Below, in pieces: positions 50,501 through 60,121 of a DNA stretch of 64,000 nt (the stretch's first letter is position 1; each line of letters starts with the position of its first letter). The stretch is taken from assembly GCA_900095095.1 (NCBI GenBank), contig FMBT01000290.1:124001-188000 (forward strand), written 5' to 3'. The notes beneath the pieces were generated by a model. That model ran no database searches, was not told the DNA's origin, and was given only the letters and a program-made list of their open reading frames with translations. The position numbers were made by a program, and so were the translations under genes. The stretch comes from Fragilariopsis cylindrus CCMP1102. Taxonomy: Eukaryota > Bacillariophyta > Bacillariophyceae > Bacillariales > Bacillariaceae.

Positions 50501-52847
50501 CGGAGACGACGGCAAACCGTTGGTAGCAATAGCGCCCCCACCAAGTGATCTAGTAGGAAGAGTTTTCCTAACCAAACCCGACGAGAGAGGTGAAGTTAAT
50601 AGAGCACGAGTTGTAGAACTTATCAAAGACTTTGAAGGCAAAGTTGAAAAGGATATGAATCTAATCAAGTTCAAGCTAAACTATGATCACAGTTCCCAAG
50701 AAGACATCATGTCGTACAACGAAATTCTGGATTACATCGAAAGAGAACAGAACAATGAAGACGGACATCATTGGAAATTTCGTACTATCTTAGGACACGT
50801 ACATACTCCTGTGGGACACAAGGATAGAATGGGGAGTGACTACAACGTCAGAACAGCTTGGGAAACGGGAGCAATTTCGGTTGAACCATTGGACTTCCTT
50901 GCTAAGGACATTCCTGTTGATCTTGCTATCTATGCCAAGAAATTTGACCTACTCGAATTGGAAGGATGGAAACGCTTTAAAAGAATTGCTAACCGAGATA
51001 AGCATATTCGACGACTTGTGAAACAAGCCAAGCTACGATCCTTCCGTGTTACTCCTAAGTACAAGTATGGATTCTCTATACCGCGTAACTACAAGGAAGC
51101 CCTTGAGTTTGACGAAAGGAACGGTAATCATAAATGGCAAGAAGCAAATGTATTGGAACATGCACAATTAACGGATTATGCAGTATTCAAGAACAAGGGA
51201 GAATTCCATGATGCAAAGATACCAGAAGGTTATCGCAAGATCAAAGTTCATACTATCTTTGATGTGAAACACGATGGCAGGCATAAAGCTCGAGTTGTAG
51301 CTAATGGTAACCTAACGGATACTCCACTCGAATCTGTTTACTCAGGTGTTGTTTCATTACGCGGATTACGTACATGCATATTCTTAGGAGAACTTAACGG
51401 CATGACCCCATGGGCTACTGATATTGGAAATGCTTATCTTGAAGCAAAGACCACCGAAAAGGTATGCATCAAAGCAGGGCCAGAATTTGGGGAGCTACAA
51501 GGAAACCTTCTTATCATCGATAAGGCTCTTTACGGATTAAGACTTAGCGGAAAAGCATTCAACATTTTGCTATCTGACTGTCTACGCGACCTAGGATTCT
51601 ACCCATCCAAAGCAGAATCAAGTATTTTCATGAGAAAATGTCCTACAAGAGACGTGTACGAATATGTGGCCACATATGTTGATGACCTATGCATTGTTAT
51701 GGAGAATCCTAGGGAGTTCCTAAACCAGCTGTCGTCAGCACCGTACAACTTCAAACTGAAAGGTTCAGGAGAAGTTAACTTCCACTTAAGTTGTGGATTT
51801 GAGAGAGACTCTGATGGAGTATTATGTATGGACCCAAGCCGGTACATAGACAAGATGGAAGATGCCTACAAGCAATATTTCAAGGAATTGCCTAACCAGA
51901 AGCACAGATCACCACTAGTGAAGGGAGACCATCCAGAACTTGATGTAACCAAGTTTCTTGACCAAGACGGTATTGAAATATATCAATCATTAATAGGAGC
52001 TATGCAATGGGCAATCTCTATTGGACGATGGGATATACAATCCGCAGTAATGAGCTTATCAAGCTTTAGAGCGCAACCACGAAAGGGACATCTTGAAAGA
52101 ATCAAGCGTATCTACGGATTCTTATGCAAGTTCAGGCATTTCAAACTACGGTTTCGAGTTGATGAACCAGACTATTCTGGTATTCCACCAATGCCACCCT
52201 ACGATTGGAGCCATTCTGTATATGGAAACCCAACTGAAGACATCCCTAAAGATGCACCAGCTCCACTGGGAAAACGAATCGTTTTGACCCATTACTTCGA
52301 TGCAAATCTAATGCATGACGTACTATCAGGAAAAGCAGTTACAGGTGTAGTTCACTTCTACAACAAGACTCCCGTTGATTGGTATTCCAAGAAACAATCT
52401 ACCACGGAAACCGCAACGTACGGATCTGAATTCCTGGCATGTCGAACCTGTTTCGAACAGATCATTGATCACCGACAGTATCTACGATACCTTGGAGTAC
52501 CAGTAGGAGATGAGGACTACGCATGGGGAGACAATGACGCGATGATCAATAGTGCAACCATACCGGACGCAAAGTTACATAAACGACATAACATTCTGTC
52601 ATTTCACTTTGTTAGAAGCTTAATTGCAAGTGGTTTCATTAATCTGCAACATATTAAATCGGAAAGTAATATTGCAGATATACTTACGAAACATTGGGGT
52701 TATCAAAGTACGTACGAATTGATCCGTCCAATCTTTCATTTTGGAGGTAACACGGCCGCGTTATATTTTGATGATACATTAGAAGTCGATCGTCACATTA
52801 CTGAATCAGAGTTAGCAGAAATCGTTACGACCAATGGGGAGTGTTAA
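47544..52847 (+). CDS. pol: Pol part of the outer copia polyprotein, downstream of the inner insertion
   Basis: The native sequence resumes at 47568. The preceding codons to ATG 47544 are inner LTR. The protease region has LALMDGGANGGIGGRD (about 47738-47780), where DGG replaces the usual D-S/T-G. Integrase: IYSDT (about 49220), LVADNAPM (about 49384) and QNYAENRWQ (about 49488) give D, D, E. A chromo/Tudor-like stretch lies at about 50545-50740 (GRVFLTKPDERGEVNRARVVELI). The reverse transcriptase (about 51240-51830) has ATDIGNAYLEA, KALYGLRLSGKAF and YVDDL (51675-51689). RNase H (about 52290-52720) has YFDANLMHD, TETATYGSEFLA, WGDNDAMI and SNIADILTKHWG. The frame ends at TAA 52845-52847, formed by the first bases of the 3' LTR. 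All enzyme motifs look intact; only the link to gag is broken by the inner element. Confidence 0.9.
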   Translation: MYSYLLLITTPVIGKDGKVVGHIAYTAAMAKINHRFDQVDCHLPNTPKDNYVVSVNATKFFNEPLALMDGGANGGIGGRDMRLMSYNADGRRVNIGIAGDHQMTGKRLGTFCSVIVTNRGKILAIFHQYAHVPEQEKSIHSKCQFQAHNNLVGDTATAYGGPQRIQTADGYQLPLSIRSGLPYIRQTYPTNDEIKELTHVQFTSPAEWNPTLNDDSRTPEEMLKQFPPMPRSAINEFYDQEGNINYDYLSKQEHRPIRATVQTVEIEHNDDDSVGSMPGLQDRAQEEDSSSDDEPVVDKFKQPTTIVWNDPIDDSNGEKIECSRLRKSRLRRRTRIKEKRLKAKASKQELIDKKPSATTANDLPIPIIDNMVNDNESPTMVDGIEFFSTDPHPLQPNIIDDVIEEMKMDDLLFYDSLDSPNDSTVFVDTKSDTSYLDDLSTFRPTEHEYWEDFLMDESTQRLIYQGTLDYYEQYDINATDIANVMNPLTPRYSVPTVIDYESKRKYFAHLPASIVKATFKHTTQNMKLPPASYLHKMFKSPNPSANLKRRDEDDATDMIYSDTPACNGGEKCAHIFVGRKSKLTDAYKVKHQNAEDFLLCFQDRVRQRGCPTGLVADNAPMYRGWKNAVYLRDICISLWQCESKYQHQNYAENRWQTVKRYTNRVMDRSGCPPYVWFLALSYVIFCLNNCVDPNIGEGNKSPLQIATFQMTDISPLLYFYFWEPVYYLVDESEQHFPSKSKEMRGRWVGISEHIGNKMTYKIISDTTGNEICRSAIRTARDNTMKNLREDPVTVDKDLFNVEDILSPAEDIANNKLKEVTSGNTFNDFDASAISKDIEIQLQAELDARFNDSNEQQTGHFKTASPKRAPPTGPQRHVKQKRLSSLNPMDKTKDKGLRRSSRHKPLQNLNVKGVTTLLTQVNNTDINHPTNPQPSTATRQQVLKQRDTSIKEQLDSFVYLRENGENEYLLGKEFEFPLKDENGNAILGDDGKPLVAIAPPPSDLVGRVFLTKPDERGEVNRARVVELIKDFEGKVEKDMNLIKFKLNYDHSSQEDIMSYNEILDYIEREQNNEDGHHWKFRTILGHVHTPVGHKDRMGSDYNVRTAWETGAISVEPLDFLAKDIPVDLAIYAKKFDLLELEGWKRFKRIANRDKHIRRLVKQAKLRSFRVTPKYKYGFSIPRNYKEALEFDERNGNHKWQEANVLEHAQLTDYAVFKNKGEFHDAKIPEGYRKIKVHTIFDVKHDGRHKARVVANGNLTDTPLESVYSGVVSLRGLRTCIFLGELNGMTPWATDIGNAYLEAKTTEKVCIKAGPEFGELQGNLLIIDKALYGLRLSGKAFNILLSDCLRDLGFYPSKAESSIFMRKCPTRDVYEYVATYVDDLCIVMENPREFLNQLSSAPYNFKLKGSGEVNFHLSCGFERDSDGVLCMDPSRYIDKMEDAYKQYFKELPNQKHRSPLVKGDHPELDVTKFLDQDGIEIYQSLIGAMQWAISIGRWDIQSAVMSLSSFRAQPRKGHLERIKRIYGFLCKFRHFKLRFRVDEPDYSGIPPMPPYDWSHSVYGNPTEDIPKDAPAPLGKRIVLTHYFDANLMHDVLSGKAVTGVVHFYNKTPVDWYSKKQSTTETATYGSEFLACRTCFEQIIDHRQYLRYLGVPVGDEDYAWGDNDAMINSATIPDAKLHKRHNILSFHFVRSLIASGFINLQHIKSESNIADILTKHWGYQSTYELIRPIFHFGGNTAALYFDDTLEVDRHITESELAEIVTTNGEC
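47568..47572. repeat. Target-site duplication (right) of the inner copia element
   Basis: accac, matching 40917-40921; it is also the point where the outer gag-pol frame resumes. Confidence 0.95.
52833..52841 (+). promoter_or_regulatory. Polypurine tract of the outer copia element
   Basis: aatggggag directly precedes the TG of the 3' LTR at the position where plus-strand DNA priming occurs in LTR elements. It is one base short of pure purine. Confidence 0.65.
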
Positions 52848-53645
52848 ATTATACATAGTACTCGATGTAGGAGTCATATGTCGTACATAAGCCCCGCGGA
52901 GTAGAAATACAAGCGCGATCAGATTAGTGAGGAGAAATGCACGTGTATGCATTATTGAGATAAAAGAGAACCGAAAGTTAGCTAAAAGCCAAACTCGCAC
53001 TGTTTGAGTTGAAGTGACCTTGTCGAAGCCGTTGTCGAAGCAATTGGAACCGAGCGCAAATAAGAGAAGTGCTTAGGTATATTTATACAAATCGGAACAC
53101 GATTAGGAAGAGTGTCCGAATACATAGAACACGATTATGAAGAGTGTTATACATATGGAAGTCGAGCAGATGTCGATGTCCACCTTTGAACCGCTAATGC
53201 GATATATATGCATTGAGGCGAAGTGAGTTAGGAACAGAAAGTTGTATGCAGGGTTACTGGAAACCGCAATACTAAAATACGAAGAAAAGAGCAGAATTAC
53301 CTCGATCACGAGAAATAAACAATTGCTGTCTTTTATTGTTGAGAAATTGTAATAACCATAGACTAAATAAACAAGTGTGTTAATAACAACTTTTGCGTTT
53401 GAACATCATCGTTAGTATCGTACGACGTTACTATAGATATATCTACAGAAAGTTACGCCATTCTTCTAGGGAAGTTTCGCTGACAAGAAGGGGTTAGATA
53501 TCCTGGTAGAACAACCGTGAGTAGTCTTTCAATATAAGGGTCAAGAGTATCAACCCTTCCAGTTTTAATAGAATCTTACAAGACCGAAGAGTAAGACTAT
53601 TATAATCCTGTTTCACCAATCATCGATTGTCTGTGAAACGTACAA
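52842..53645 (+). repeat. 3' LTR of the outer copia element
   Basis: Second copy of 37426-38229 with no differences seen. Its first five bases complete the pol stop codon. Followed by the catat target duplication and an AT microsatellite. Confidence 0.93.
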
Positions 53646-54200
53646 CATATATATATATATATCACAGAGTACATCAATGAGTTAGAGGTCAATGTATCCC
53701 TAACATGGTAACCCTCCTCTTTGCTACTAGTAACACCAAAACTGACCACATCATATAATAACAAGAAACAACAATATATTGTTACAGATTAATTTATATG
53801 TTTTAGAAAATGAAAGTTGATTTTAAACACCCAACATGGATAACATCCCATTGTGTATAATTACGGATCTTATAAAGCAATCAGCATATAATTAGGGATT
53901 TTACAAAGCAATCAACACAGGTCAATTTGGTGAAAACCACCTCATTCATTGTACTAATTTTTTAATAATTAAATTTTTAAGAATAAAAAAAAACTACCCC
54001 ACACACACTACCGTACTATGCACATGGAAACCAACCAATTTTCATCCAGTGATATAATATGCGGAGTCATACTAAAAGCAGGGTTGTTGTGAAAAAGTAT
54101 CATGAGAACAGTAACTTTAAAAGTCAAAAATTTAAAATATAAATAAATAATTGATCCTAACTTACTTGGCCAAAAAATTGTTCGCAAAACAAAAAGATTT
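53646..54200. other. Intergenic region between the outer copia element and the permuted tRNA
   Basis: Starts with the TSD catat and an (AT)n run (to about 53661). Contains an imperfect 31-bp tandem duplication (about 53859-53920) sharing aaagcaatca and an A-rich segment. No gene seen. The T5 run that would end the permuted tRNA transcript lies at 54191-54195 (minus strand). Confidence 0.5.
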
Positions 54201-54286
54201 TCGTAGTCAGACGCCTTACCGTTGGGCCAACAGGACAGTAGCAGTATGCAAATCCCGCCTGGGAATCGAACCCAGAATCTTCTGAT
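54201..54286 (-). tRNA. Circularly permuted tRNA-Arg (ACG) gene
   Basis: On the minus strand the 3' half of a tRNA comes first (54286 down to 54251) and the 5' half second (54236 down to 54201), with 14 bases (tgcatactgctact) between. Put in tRNA order the halves give: acceptor GTCCTGT paired with GCGGGAT (7/7, three of them G-U); D arm GCC/GGC with AACGGTAA loop; anticodon stem TCTGA/TCAGA (5/5) with loop CTACGAA, anticodon ACG (plus-strand bases 54202-54204); variable loop AGATT; T arm CTGGG-TTCGATT-CCCAG (5/5). The total is 72 nt without CCA, very like eukaryotic tRNA-Arg(ACG). The break is between positions 37 and 38, the usual tRNA intron site. A T5 Pol III terminator (ctttttg) follows the 5' half within 10 bases. 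The leader has a second A-box-like stretch (cgctcaatcgcc, about 54305-54316). Bases TGTA in the leader can pair with TACG of the anticodon loop as in a splicing bulge-helix-bulge. Confidence 0.78.
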
Positions 54287-54552
54287 TTATACAGATATAT
54301 TCTGGCGATTGAGCGAATTTTACCTATATAAACTATAGTTTATAGTTTATGTAAATCTGGTTTGACGCATAAGATTTTGAAGATACAAATAGTTTATTTA
54401 TTTGACGATGACCTTCTATCGGCAGTAATAATACTGTAACAACAAGATCTAAAAGAGTAGCAACAAATACAGGAATAACAATAACATCGTTGTCGACACC
54501 GGCAACACAGCAAATAGCCACAACAACAACTTCATCGATTGCTGCTATTGTT
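54287..54552. promoter_or_regulatory. Leader/promoter region shared by the permuted tRNA (-) and the VHL/PUB gene (+)
   Basis: Contains a palindrome-like ataaactatagtttat (54328-54343) and a TATA-like tttatatagg on the minus strand about 40 bases before the permuted tRNA's first half. The frame of the downstream gene is open back to a TGA at 54409-54411 but has no ATG before 54553. Confidence 0.35.
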
Positions 54553-56240
54553 ATGGTGGGTTCTTATCTTCGATATTTACTTTGGAATCTATGGGATGTA
54601 TGGTTCAGTCGTATTGTGGTAACAATTTTGATCGTGATTTTGTGGGATACTTTTATACAACCGAGAAAGGAGAAAAAGAAGGAACATCATGAGGTAGCAA
54701 CACAAGAAGTATTACCTGGTCGTAGAACGGAAAATCCAAATTCGAATTCGAAACTCTTAGATAGTATAGATCGCAGCAAAGATACAACCGATGACAACAA
54801 CGACGACGAATTAATAATAACAACAACAAGAAGGAATAGAAACGACTGCAATGTACCTGCAACAACGGAAAAATTGGGATTAATGGAGATCAATCATCAC
54901 GAGAATTACGACAAGAACGAAGAGAAGAGCAGCAACAGAAATAGCACCACAAGTAACGATCCAAGTAATAGTCATGATAATGATGATGACGACGACGAAG
55001 TTGCGGTCGGCATAACGACAACTACAACAGATAAAGATCACGTTGATGACTCAACTGCCAAAATACGATCATCGCCGTCGCGCAAATCATCAGTACTAGG
55101 CACTGCTACTACTACTACTACTACTACTACTACTATTACTACTACAAGAATCAAATCAAATGCAAACAATCATCCTGGATTAAATGGATTTAGTCATTGG
55201 TATGAAGTTGAAACATCATTGTATAGAATATATACATTAACACGCAATGATGGTATTGATGTTGTACCACCATACGTACCACATTCGTATCGTGGGAATG
55301 TATCAATTTTTCTACATATAACAAATGAAACTAATCATACAATTAATGTATATTGGGTTGATTATAAAGGTAAACATATACAGAAAGGACAAATATTATC
55401 AAATCAAATTTGGACACAAACAACATGGATCGATCATCGTAAGTAACAAACATATATACAAATGATGTGGAAATTTATAATTCCCATTTCTTTTATCCAA
55501 TGAAAACTCACACACGCACACACGCACACTCCTTAGCCTGGGTATTTGAAAATGCTCTAGATTCTACACCATATCTATATTATGTTCCATATCGAGTTAT
55601 TCCGACTATTCCTACAGCACCAACGGTTGGTGATAATGAAATGGCACTACATAAATTTAAATTAATCCCTCCTTCATCATTAACACAATGGGGTGATGAC
55701 CCTGATCCTTTTTATATAGGTATCCAAGATGATATTATGCCATTTCCTGCTATGAAATATTTAAATCAACCATTGCATGGTATTAATTGGACATTGACAC
55801 ATATGATTCGGAATAATATTATTACTCCATATTCATCGTCATCATATAGTATTGATTTATTACAAACATATCTAACTAATATAATGAATCATCCTGATAA
55901 GATAAAATATCGACAAATACGAATCTCTAATCCTAAGTTTAAAAATGTTATTTGGGATACACCAATGAAAGGATTATTATTAGCAATCGGATTTGTTGAT
56001 GTTGGTCCATTTGCGGAATTAGGATGTCATGATGAACCTTTACCATCAGAATGGATTCAAGATATTGCTCTCTTGAGTTACCTATTAAATGAATGGAAAA
56101 GTAACAACCTCATTACTACTACTAATACTACTAGTACTATCAATAATGGTGACGGTCAACAACAAGAACAACGCCAACCACCGGGAGCTACCGATGGCTT
56201 TGGACGCGCAGGTTTTGGACGAGCCGGGGCGATAAATTAA
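54553..56240 (+). CDS. Membrane-anchored VHL-beta-like and PUB domain protein (two exons)
   Basis: Exon 1 is 54553-55438 and exon 2 is 55537-56240 (GTAAGT donor, TTAG acceptor, split Pro codon), giving 529 residues. Residues about 2-35 form an N-terminal membrane anchor (YLRYLLWNLWDVWFSRIVVTILIVILW). A long disordered Asn/Asp/Thr/Ser-rich linker follows, with a Thr run near 190. The VHL beta-like domain begins around residue 255: VSIFLHITNETNHTINVYWVDYKGKHIQKGQILSNQIWTQTTW, and the intron junction completes it with IDHPWVFEN. The PUB domain (about 430-480) shows LLQTYLTNIMNHPDKIKYRQIRISNPKFKNVIWDTPMKGLLLAIGF. PUB domains bind the p97/VCP tail, and VHL-beta domains bind peptide degrons, so a role in membrane-protein quality control is a reasonable inference. 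No upstream ATG is in frame, so an additional 5' exon remains possible. Confidence 0.8.
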
Positions 56241-56588
56241 GTAGAAAAACATCATCTATATAACTATGGTAATGTATAATAATTAAGGAGAAGTTTCTGT
56301 TTACAAGTTACTTTATCTTATTCGTAAAAATATTTGCCTGACTAAGTGGGTTTTATGACTCGTGGTTAATGACTGTACTATTATACTTCGTACCAACATA
56401 CATTTCAGACCACATTCGCTTCGTCTCGACAAAGTTCATTTCAATATTAGTACTTTGTGTGATAATCAAATTATTATCCTAGCTACAATTGTGTGTAAAT
56501 TAGCAGTGACGAACCTCTAATCGTAAGAATTCTTATCAATTTTAGACACAATCTTATTTCTACAAAAATGGCACACCCCGTGCGGATC
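56241..56588. other. Convergent 3' intergenic region
   Basis: 348 AT-rich bases between the VHL/PUB gene (+) and the deacetylase (-). No gene seen. Confidence 0.5.
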
Positions 56589-59500
56589 TTATGCAGCAAA
56601 TCCCTCCTTCTTCATCTGTGCATAAAGCTGCCGATAATCAACTTGATTTCTTTTCCTTTTGCGTGCTGAAGGATTATCTTCTGTGTCTTCAACTTCGTCA
56701 CCGTCGCCGTGCAACGCTCGTCGTGACTCTGCTTCAAGCATTTGCATCTTTTCTATCTTTTGTTGACGCTTTCGTTCTTTCTCATCGATCAAATGCCTTT
56801 CATACTGAGATTCCCATTCCCCATCCCGAAGGTCGTACAATTCACGAGATCGACCTCCATCTTCAAGAGCACGAACGTGTGATGCGACCGATCGAGCAAA
56901 GGGGCTCACAATACCGCCATGAATCTTGTAACCACCCTCTAAAACGCTAACAATCCGTCCGTTACAACATGTGTTGGCGACCTTAATAAGTTGTTCTGTC
57001 ACCCATTCGTAGTCATCCTCGACCATACCGACGTATCCGAAATTCATGCTGTCTTTCTTGTGTGCATCAAATCCAGCGCTGATGAAGATTATATCAGGAT
57101 CAAACTCTCTTAGAGTCGGCAAAATTCGTTTACGATAGGTATCACGAACTTCCAATCGTTGCATTCCAGGCACTGCGTCGCGGGTCGGTAGACTCAGACC
57201 GCAATTTAAAATTTTACAACAGTTCCCACGGGCATCGTCACCCATTCGACTCCATGTTTGACTCAGAAGAAAATCGGTCAAATTTGGCGTTTCGACTACG
57301 GTAGGATTACTGATTGAATCTGAAACTCCTGATTTGCCCGATGCTGGATAAAACCATCCACCAGAGGGAGTATTGGCAAATTCTAAAGCTCGTGGCCCAT
57401 ATCCATGTGTAGATGCAAAGAAGACATTATTAATATCTGTTTCATCCAACCATGGTCTATACCGTTGGGTTGCGATTTCCCCTACAGCGAAGGGTGTTCG
57501 AATCACGGCTTTTTCGACAGTAGGTACTAATTGCCGAATGATCTCTTCAGTACCGTTCCCGTGATGTACATCAAAATCGACAATAGCAATTTTTTGAATC
57601 CCTTCATTACGATACATCGATCTTGCATACGCGGCTCCGATTGCAACGTTATTCAAGAAGCAGAATCCATGTGATCCACCGTCAGGATCATTATCGCAAC
57701 GGACAATCCCCCTAGGCCCTGCATGATGTCCTGGGGGCCGTACAACACAGAATGCATTCCGGTTATCACCAGCTATGACTTTGTCCACTGCCTCGCAGAC
57801 GCTACCACAAGCCCGAAGGGCTGATTCAAAACTCCAACGAGACATAGTCGTGTCGGCATCAAGATTGGCAACCGCCGATGGATGATCCGGAATTGATGAA
57901 CACATCTGACTTATTGTTTCAACATAGCTGTATTCATGGCACTGAAAGAGAGAGATAAAGAGATTTGGAAATAGGAATATCATGTAGAAAAGAACAGATG
58001 GTTAGGTATATTAAATCAGAGAAGCGTTTCTAACGAAATACGAAATACTCTCTCTCTTTATCTCAATCGTACCTTCAATACGTCCACGAGGGCAGCTCGT
58101 CTGCCTTCATTTTCAAATTTACATCTGCTAAACTCCCCAGTTCTAAGAATCCCGGTTTCTTTATCAACTAGAACGTGAAGTCTACGAACATTCTCAGGTG
58201 GTGGTTCGTCTGTAGAATCACGACGAATAGGTGGGCATGTCCGATGTAACATACATAACTCGTGTGTGATAAGCAACGTATTATTGTCTGGATCAACGAT
58301 CAGATCTCGAGGAGGGGGGATCACCCCCGAAGAAGGAGGTCCTCCCAACGTAGATGTTAAATCATTAGGAATTAGCATCCCCCGCTTATGAGCATGTTGT
58401 CCAGGTGTAAACCCTCGACGGTCTGCAATATCTGGACTTGCTCCCGCACCGAGCAGTAACCGAGCTACATTCCAATTACCTCTGGCACATGCGACGTGTA
58501 ACGGAGTCTGTCCAACAGAATTTTGTGCGTTGAGTTCAATACCATCGGTTTTGACGAGAATCTCTGTAACCGACTTACCTGAAAGAGGTGCTTCTTTTGT
58601 CGTCGAAGTAGGTAAAATTTGTGCACTTGTTTCAGCTTGCTTTCCTGGAAAACCAGGGATACGATGCATCGCGTTGACTACAGATCCATCCGGGTGGTGT
58701 AAATGAGCCACACGCGTACGGCCAGCAGCAGCTGCAGCTGTCCTATTTGCACTGAGAACCGTATCGAATTTAGCAGCTGCATGTAATGCCCGTCCTTGAG
58801 TACGATCGGCTCTTGCATTGAGTGTTGATAATCCGCCCTCCGTTGACAAAATAAGATCTGCAATATTTGGTAAATTGTACATACATGCTAGAAAGAGCGG
58901 TGTATGCTGAGCATCATCTTTTGCAGTAAAATCTGCCTCATTTTCATGGAATATTTTGACACATTCATATGCAAATTCTGCATGTTGAGGTATTGCTCCC
59001 AAACTAATTGCGACATGGAGTGGCGGACTCCCGTCGCACTTTCTGATTAACGAAGCACCAGCTTCGATCAATAGTTTCACATGTTCTAGCTTTTGACAAT
59101 GAACGGCAACATGAATAGGTGTGTTTTCGTCTTCATCGCGTTCATTCAAATTGTGTGGACAGTAATATCTTTGTTTCTTCTTCGCTTTGTTTTTTTTCTG
59201 ACGGGGGGATCCATCTGGGCTACGATGTGTTTTCTCAACATCTTCTTCATCATCAACATCATCATCATCTTCTTCTTCGGTTGCATGCGTCTTGTCATCG
59301 ACGTCCATGCTGTCATTTGATGTTCCGTTTGAAGGTAGTCCTCCAACGATGACATCATCGTCGGCGTTATTCTTCTCGACGTCGTCGTGATCATCATGCT
59401 TGGTTTTTTCCGCCGTTAAAGGAGACGAAGAGGACATTTTCCCTTCAGGGCTTTCTTCTTCTATTAATTCTTTCTGATTCTTCGATGATCCTTGTGGAGG

Positions 59501-60121
59501 AGACTCATCAGTAGTTCTATTACTTTCTGGTGACGTGCGATCTACCATTGTAAGAGGTATGGGCTGTGGTGAATGACCAATAGCAGCGGCATGCGCAGCT
59601 GCGGCAGAATCATTTTCATCCGACGATGATGAACTTGCGGATGCTTCATCGTGATCGTCGTGGACAGCAGAATCGTCGTCTTCATTTTCTTTACTTTCGT
59701 CATAGGGTTGTTCGTCGTTGTCAGAATCATCATCATCGTCATCCTCCAGAACAAAGATCAATTTCTGTTCCGGGGATAGATAGATAGAAGAAAGAAAAGA
59801 GGAAAAAGATGAAGAAAAAATGAGGAAAACATCATAAAAAACGATGTAATTGTGCGCATGTCGCGTGCGCTAAACTCGATTTTTATGGGCAACAACAAAA
59901 ACAACATCAACAGATAGCCGACAATGGTTGTGCCGAAAAACATACCGCAAATTAGGAGACGACAATTAAAAAAAAGACATACGTACTCTTAAGATCTCCG
60001 CATCTTCAAACTCTACACAATCATGTACAGGATAACGAGCAGGCATTGATTCAGCTACTGGTTGGTTCAATTCGTAATCATCGTCATCGTCGTCGGAGCT
60101 ACCCATGACATCATTCACCAT
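56589..60121 (-). CDS. Ankyrin-repeat histone deacetylase, class II-like (three exons)
   Basis: The exons are 59987-60121, 58073-59764 and 56589-57941 (donors GTACGT and GTACGA, acceptors ACAG and TCAG, all phase 0), giving 1,059 residues. The N-terminus is very acidic (Asp/Glu/Ser runs to about residue 240). Ankyrin-type repeats run from about 255 to 505 (ENTPIHVAVHCQKLEHVKLLIEAGAS, SPPLHVAISLG, HTPLFLACMYNLPNIADLIL, GQTPLHVACARGNWNVARLLLGAGA). The deacetylase domain spans about 540-990. It begins ITHELCMLHRTC and carries the active-site pair in RPPGHHAGP (about 682), the zinc ligands in IVDFDVHHGNGTEE (about 734) and ISAGFDAHKKD (about 899), and the transition-state Tyr in LEGGYK (about 944). 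It removes acetyl groups from Lys in histones or other proteins. Presence of Tyr, not His, suggests genuine activity. The C-terminus (about 1000-1059) is a Lys/Arg-rich coiled tail with a nuclear-localisation-like RKRKRN. Confidence 0.92.

Larger units (their letters stand above)
37426..53645 (+). mobile_element. Outer Ty1/copia LTR retrotransposon, interrupted by a second copia element
   Basis: A 16,220-bp unit is bounded by two 804-bp LTRs whose start and end are at a constant offset of 15,416 bases, and no difference is seen between them. The native element without the inner insertion (40922-47572) is about 9.57 kb. The order is LTR, tRNA-Asn-type primer site, gag-like region, aspartic protease, integrase, reverse transcriptase and RNase H. 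Integrase before reverse transcriptase is the copia order. The inserted block of 6,651 bases including one TSD copy is a multiple of three, and the outer frame is the same on both sides, so before the hit the element had one long gag-pol frame of about 2,590 codons. No frameshift or stop is seen elsewhere, so the element was probably active until it was hit. Confidence 0.93.

Noticed and set aside
54201-54320. Reading the region as a normal linear tRNA (leader cgctcaatcgcc as D arm plus the T arm that follows)
   Set aside because: The upstream bases give no acceptor partner for GCGGGAT, and the anticodon loop would be TATAAAT with A at position 33. The downstream 5' half fits every stem, so permutation explains more.
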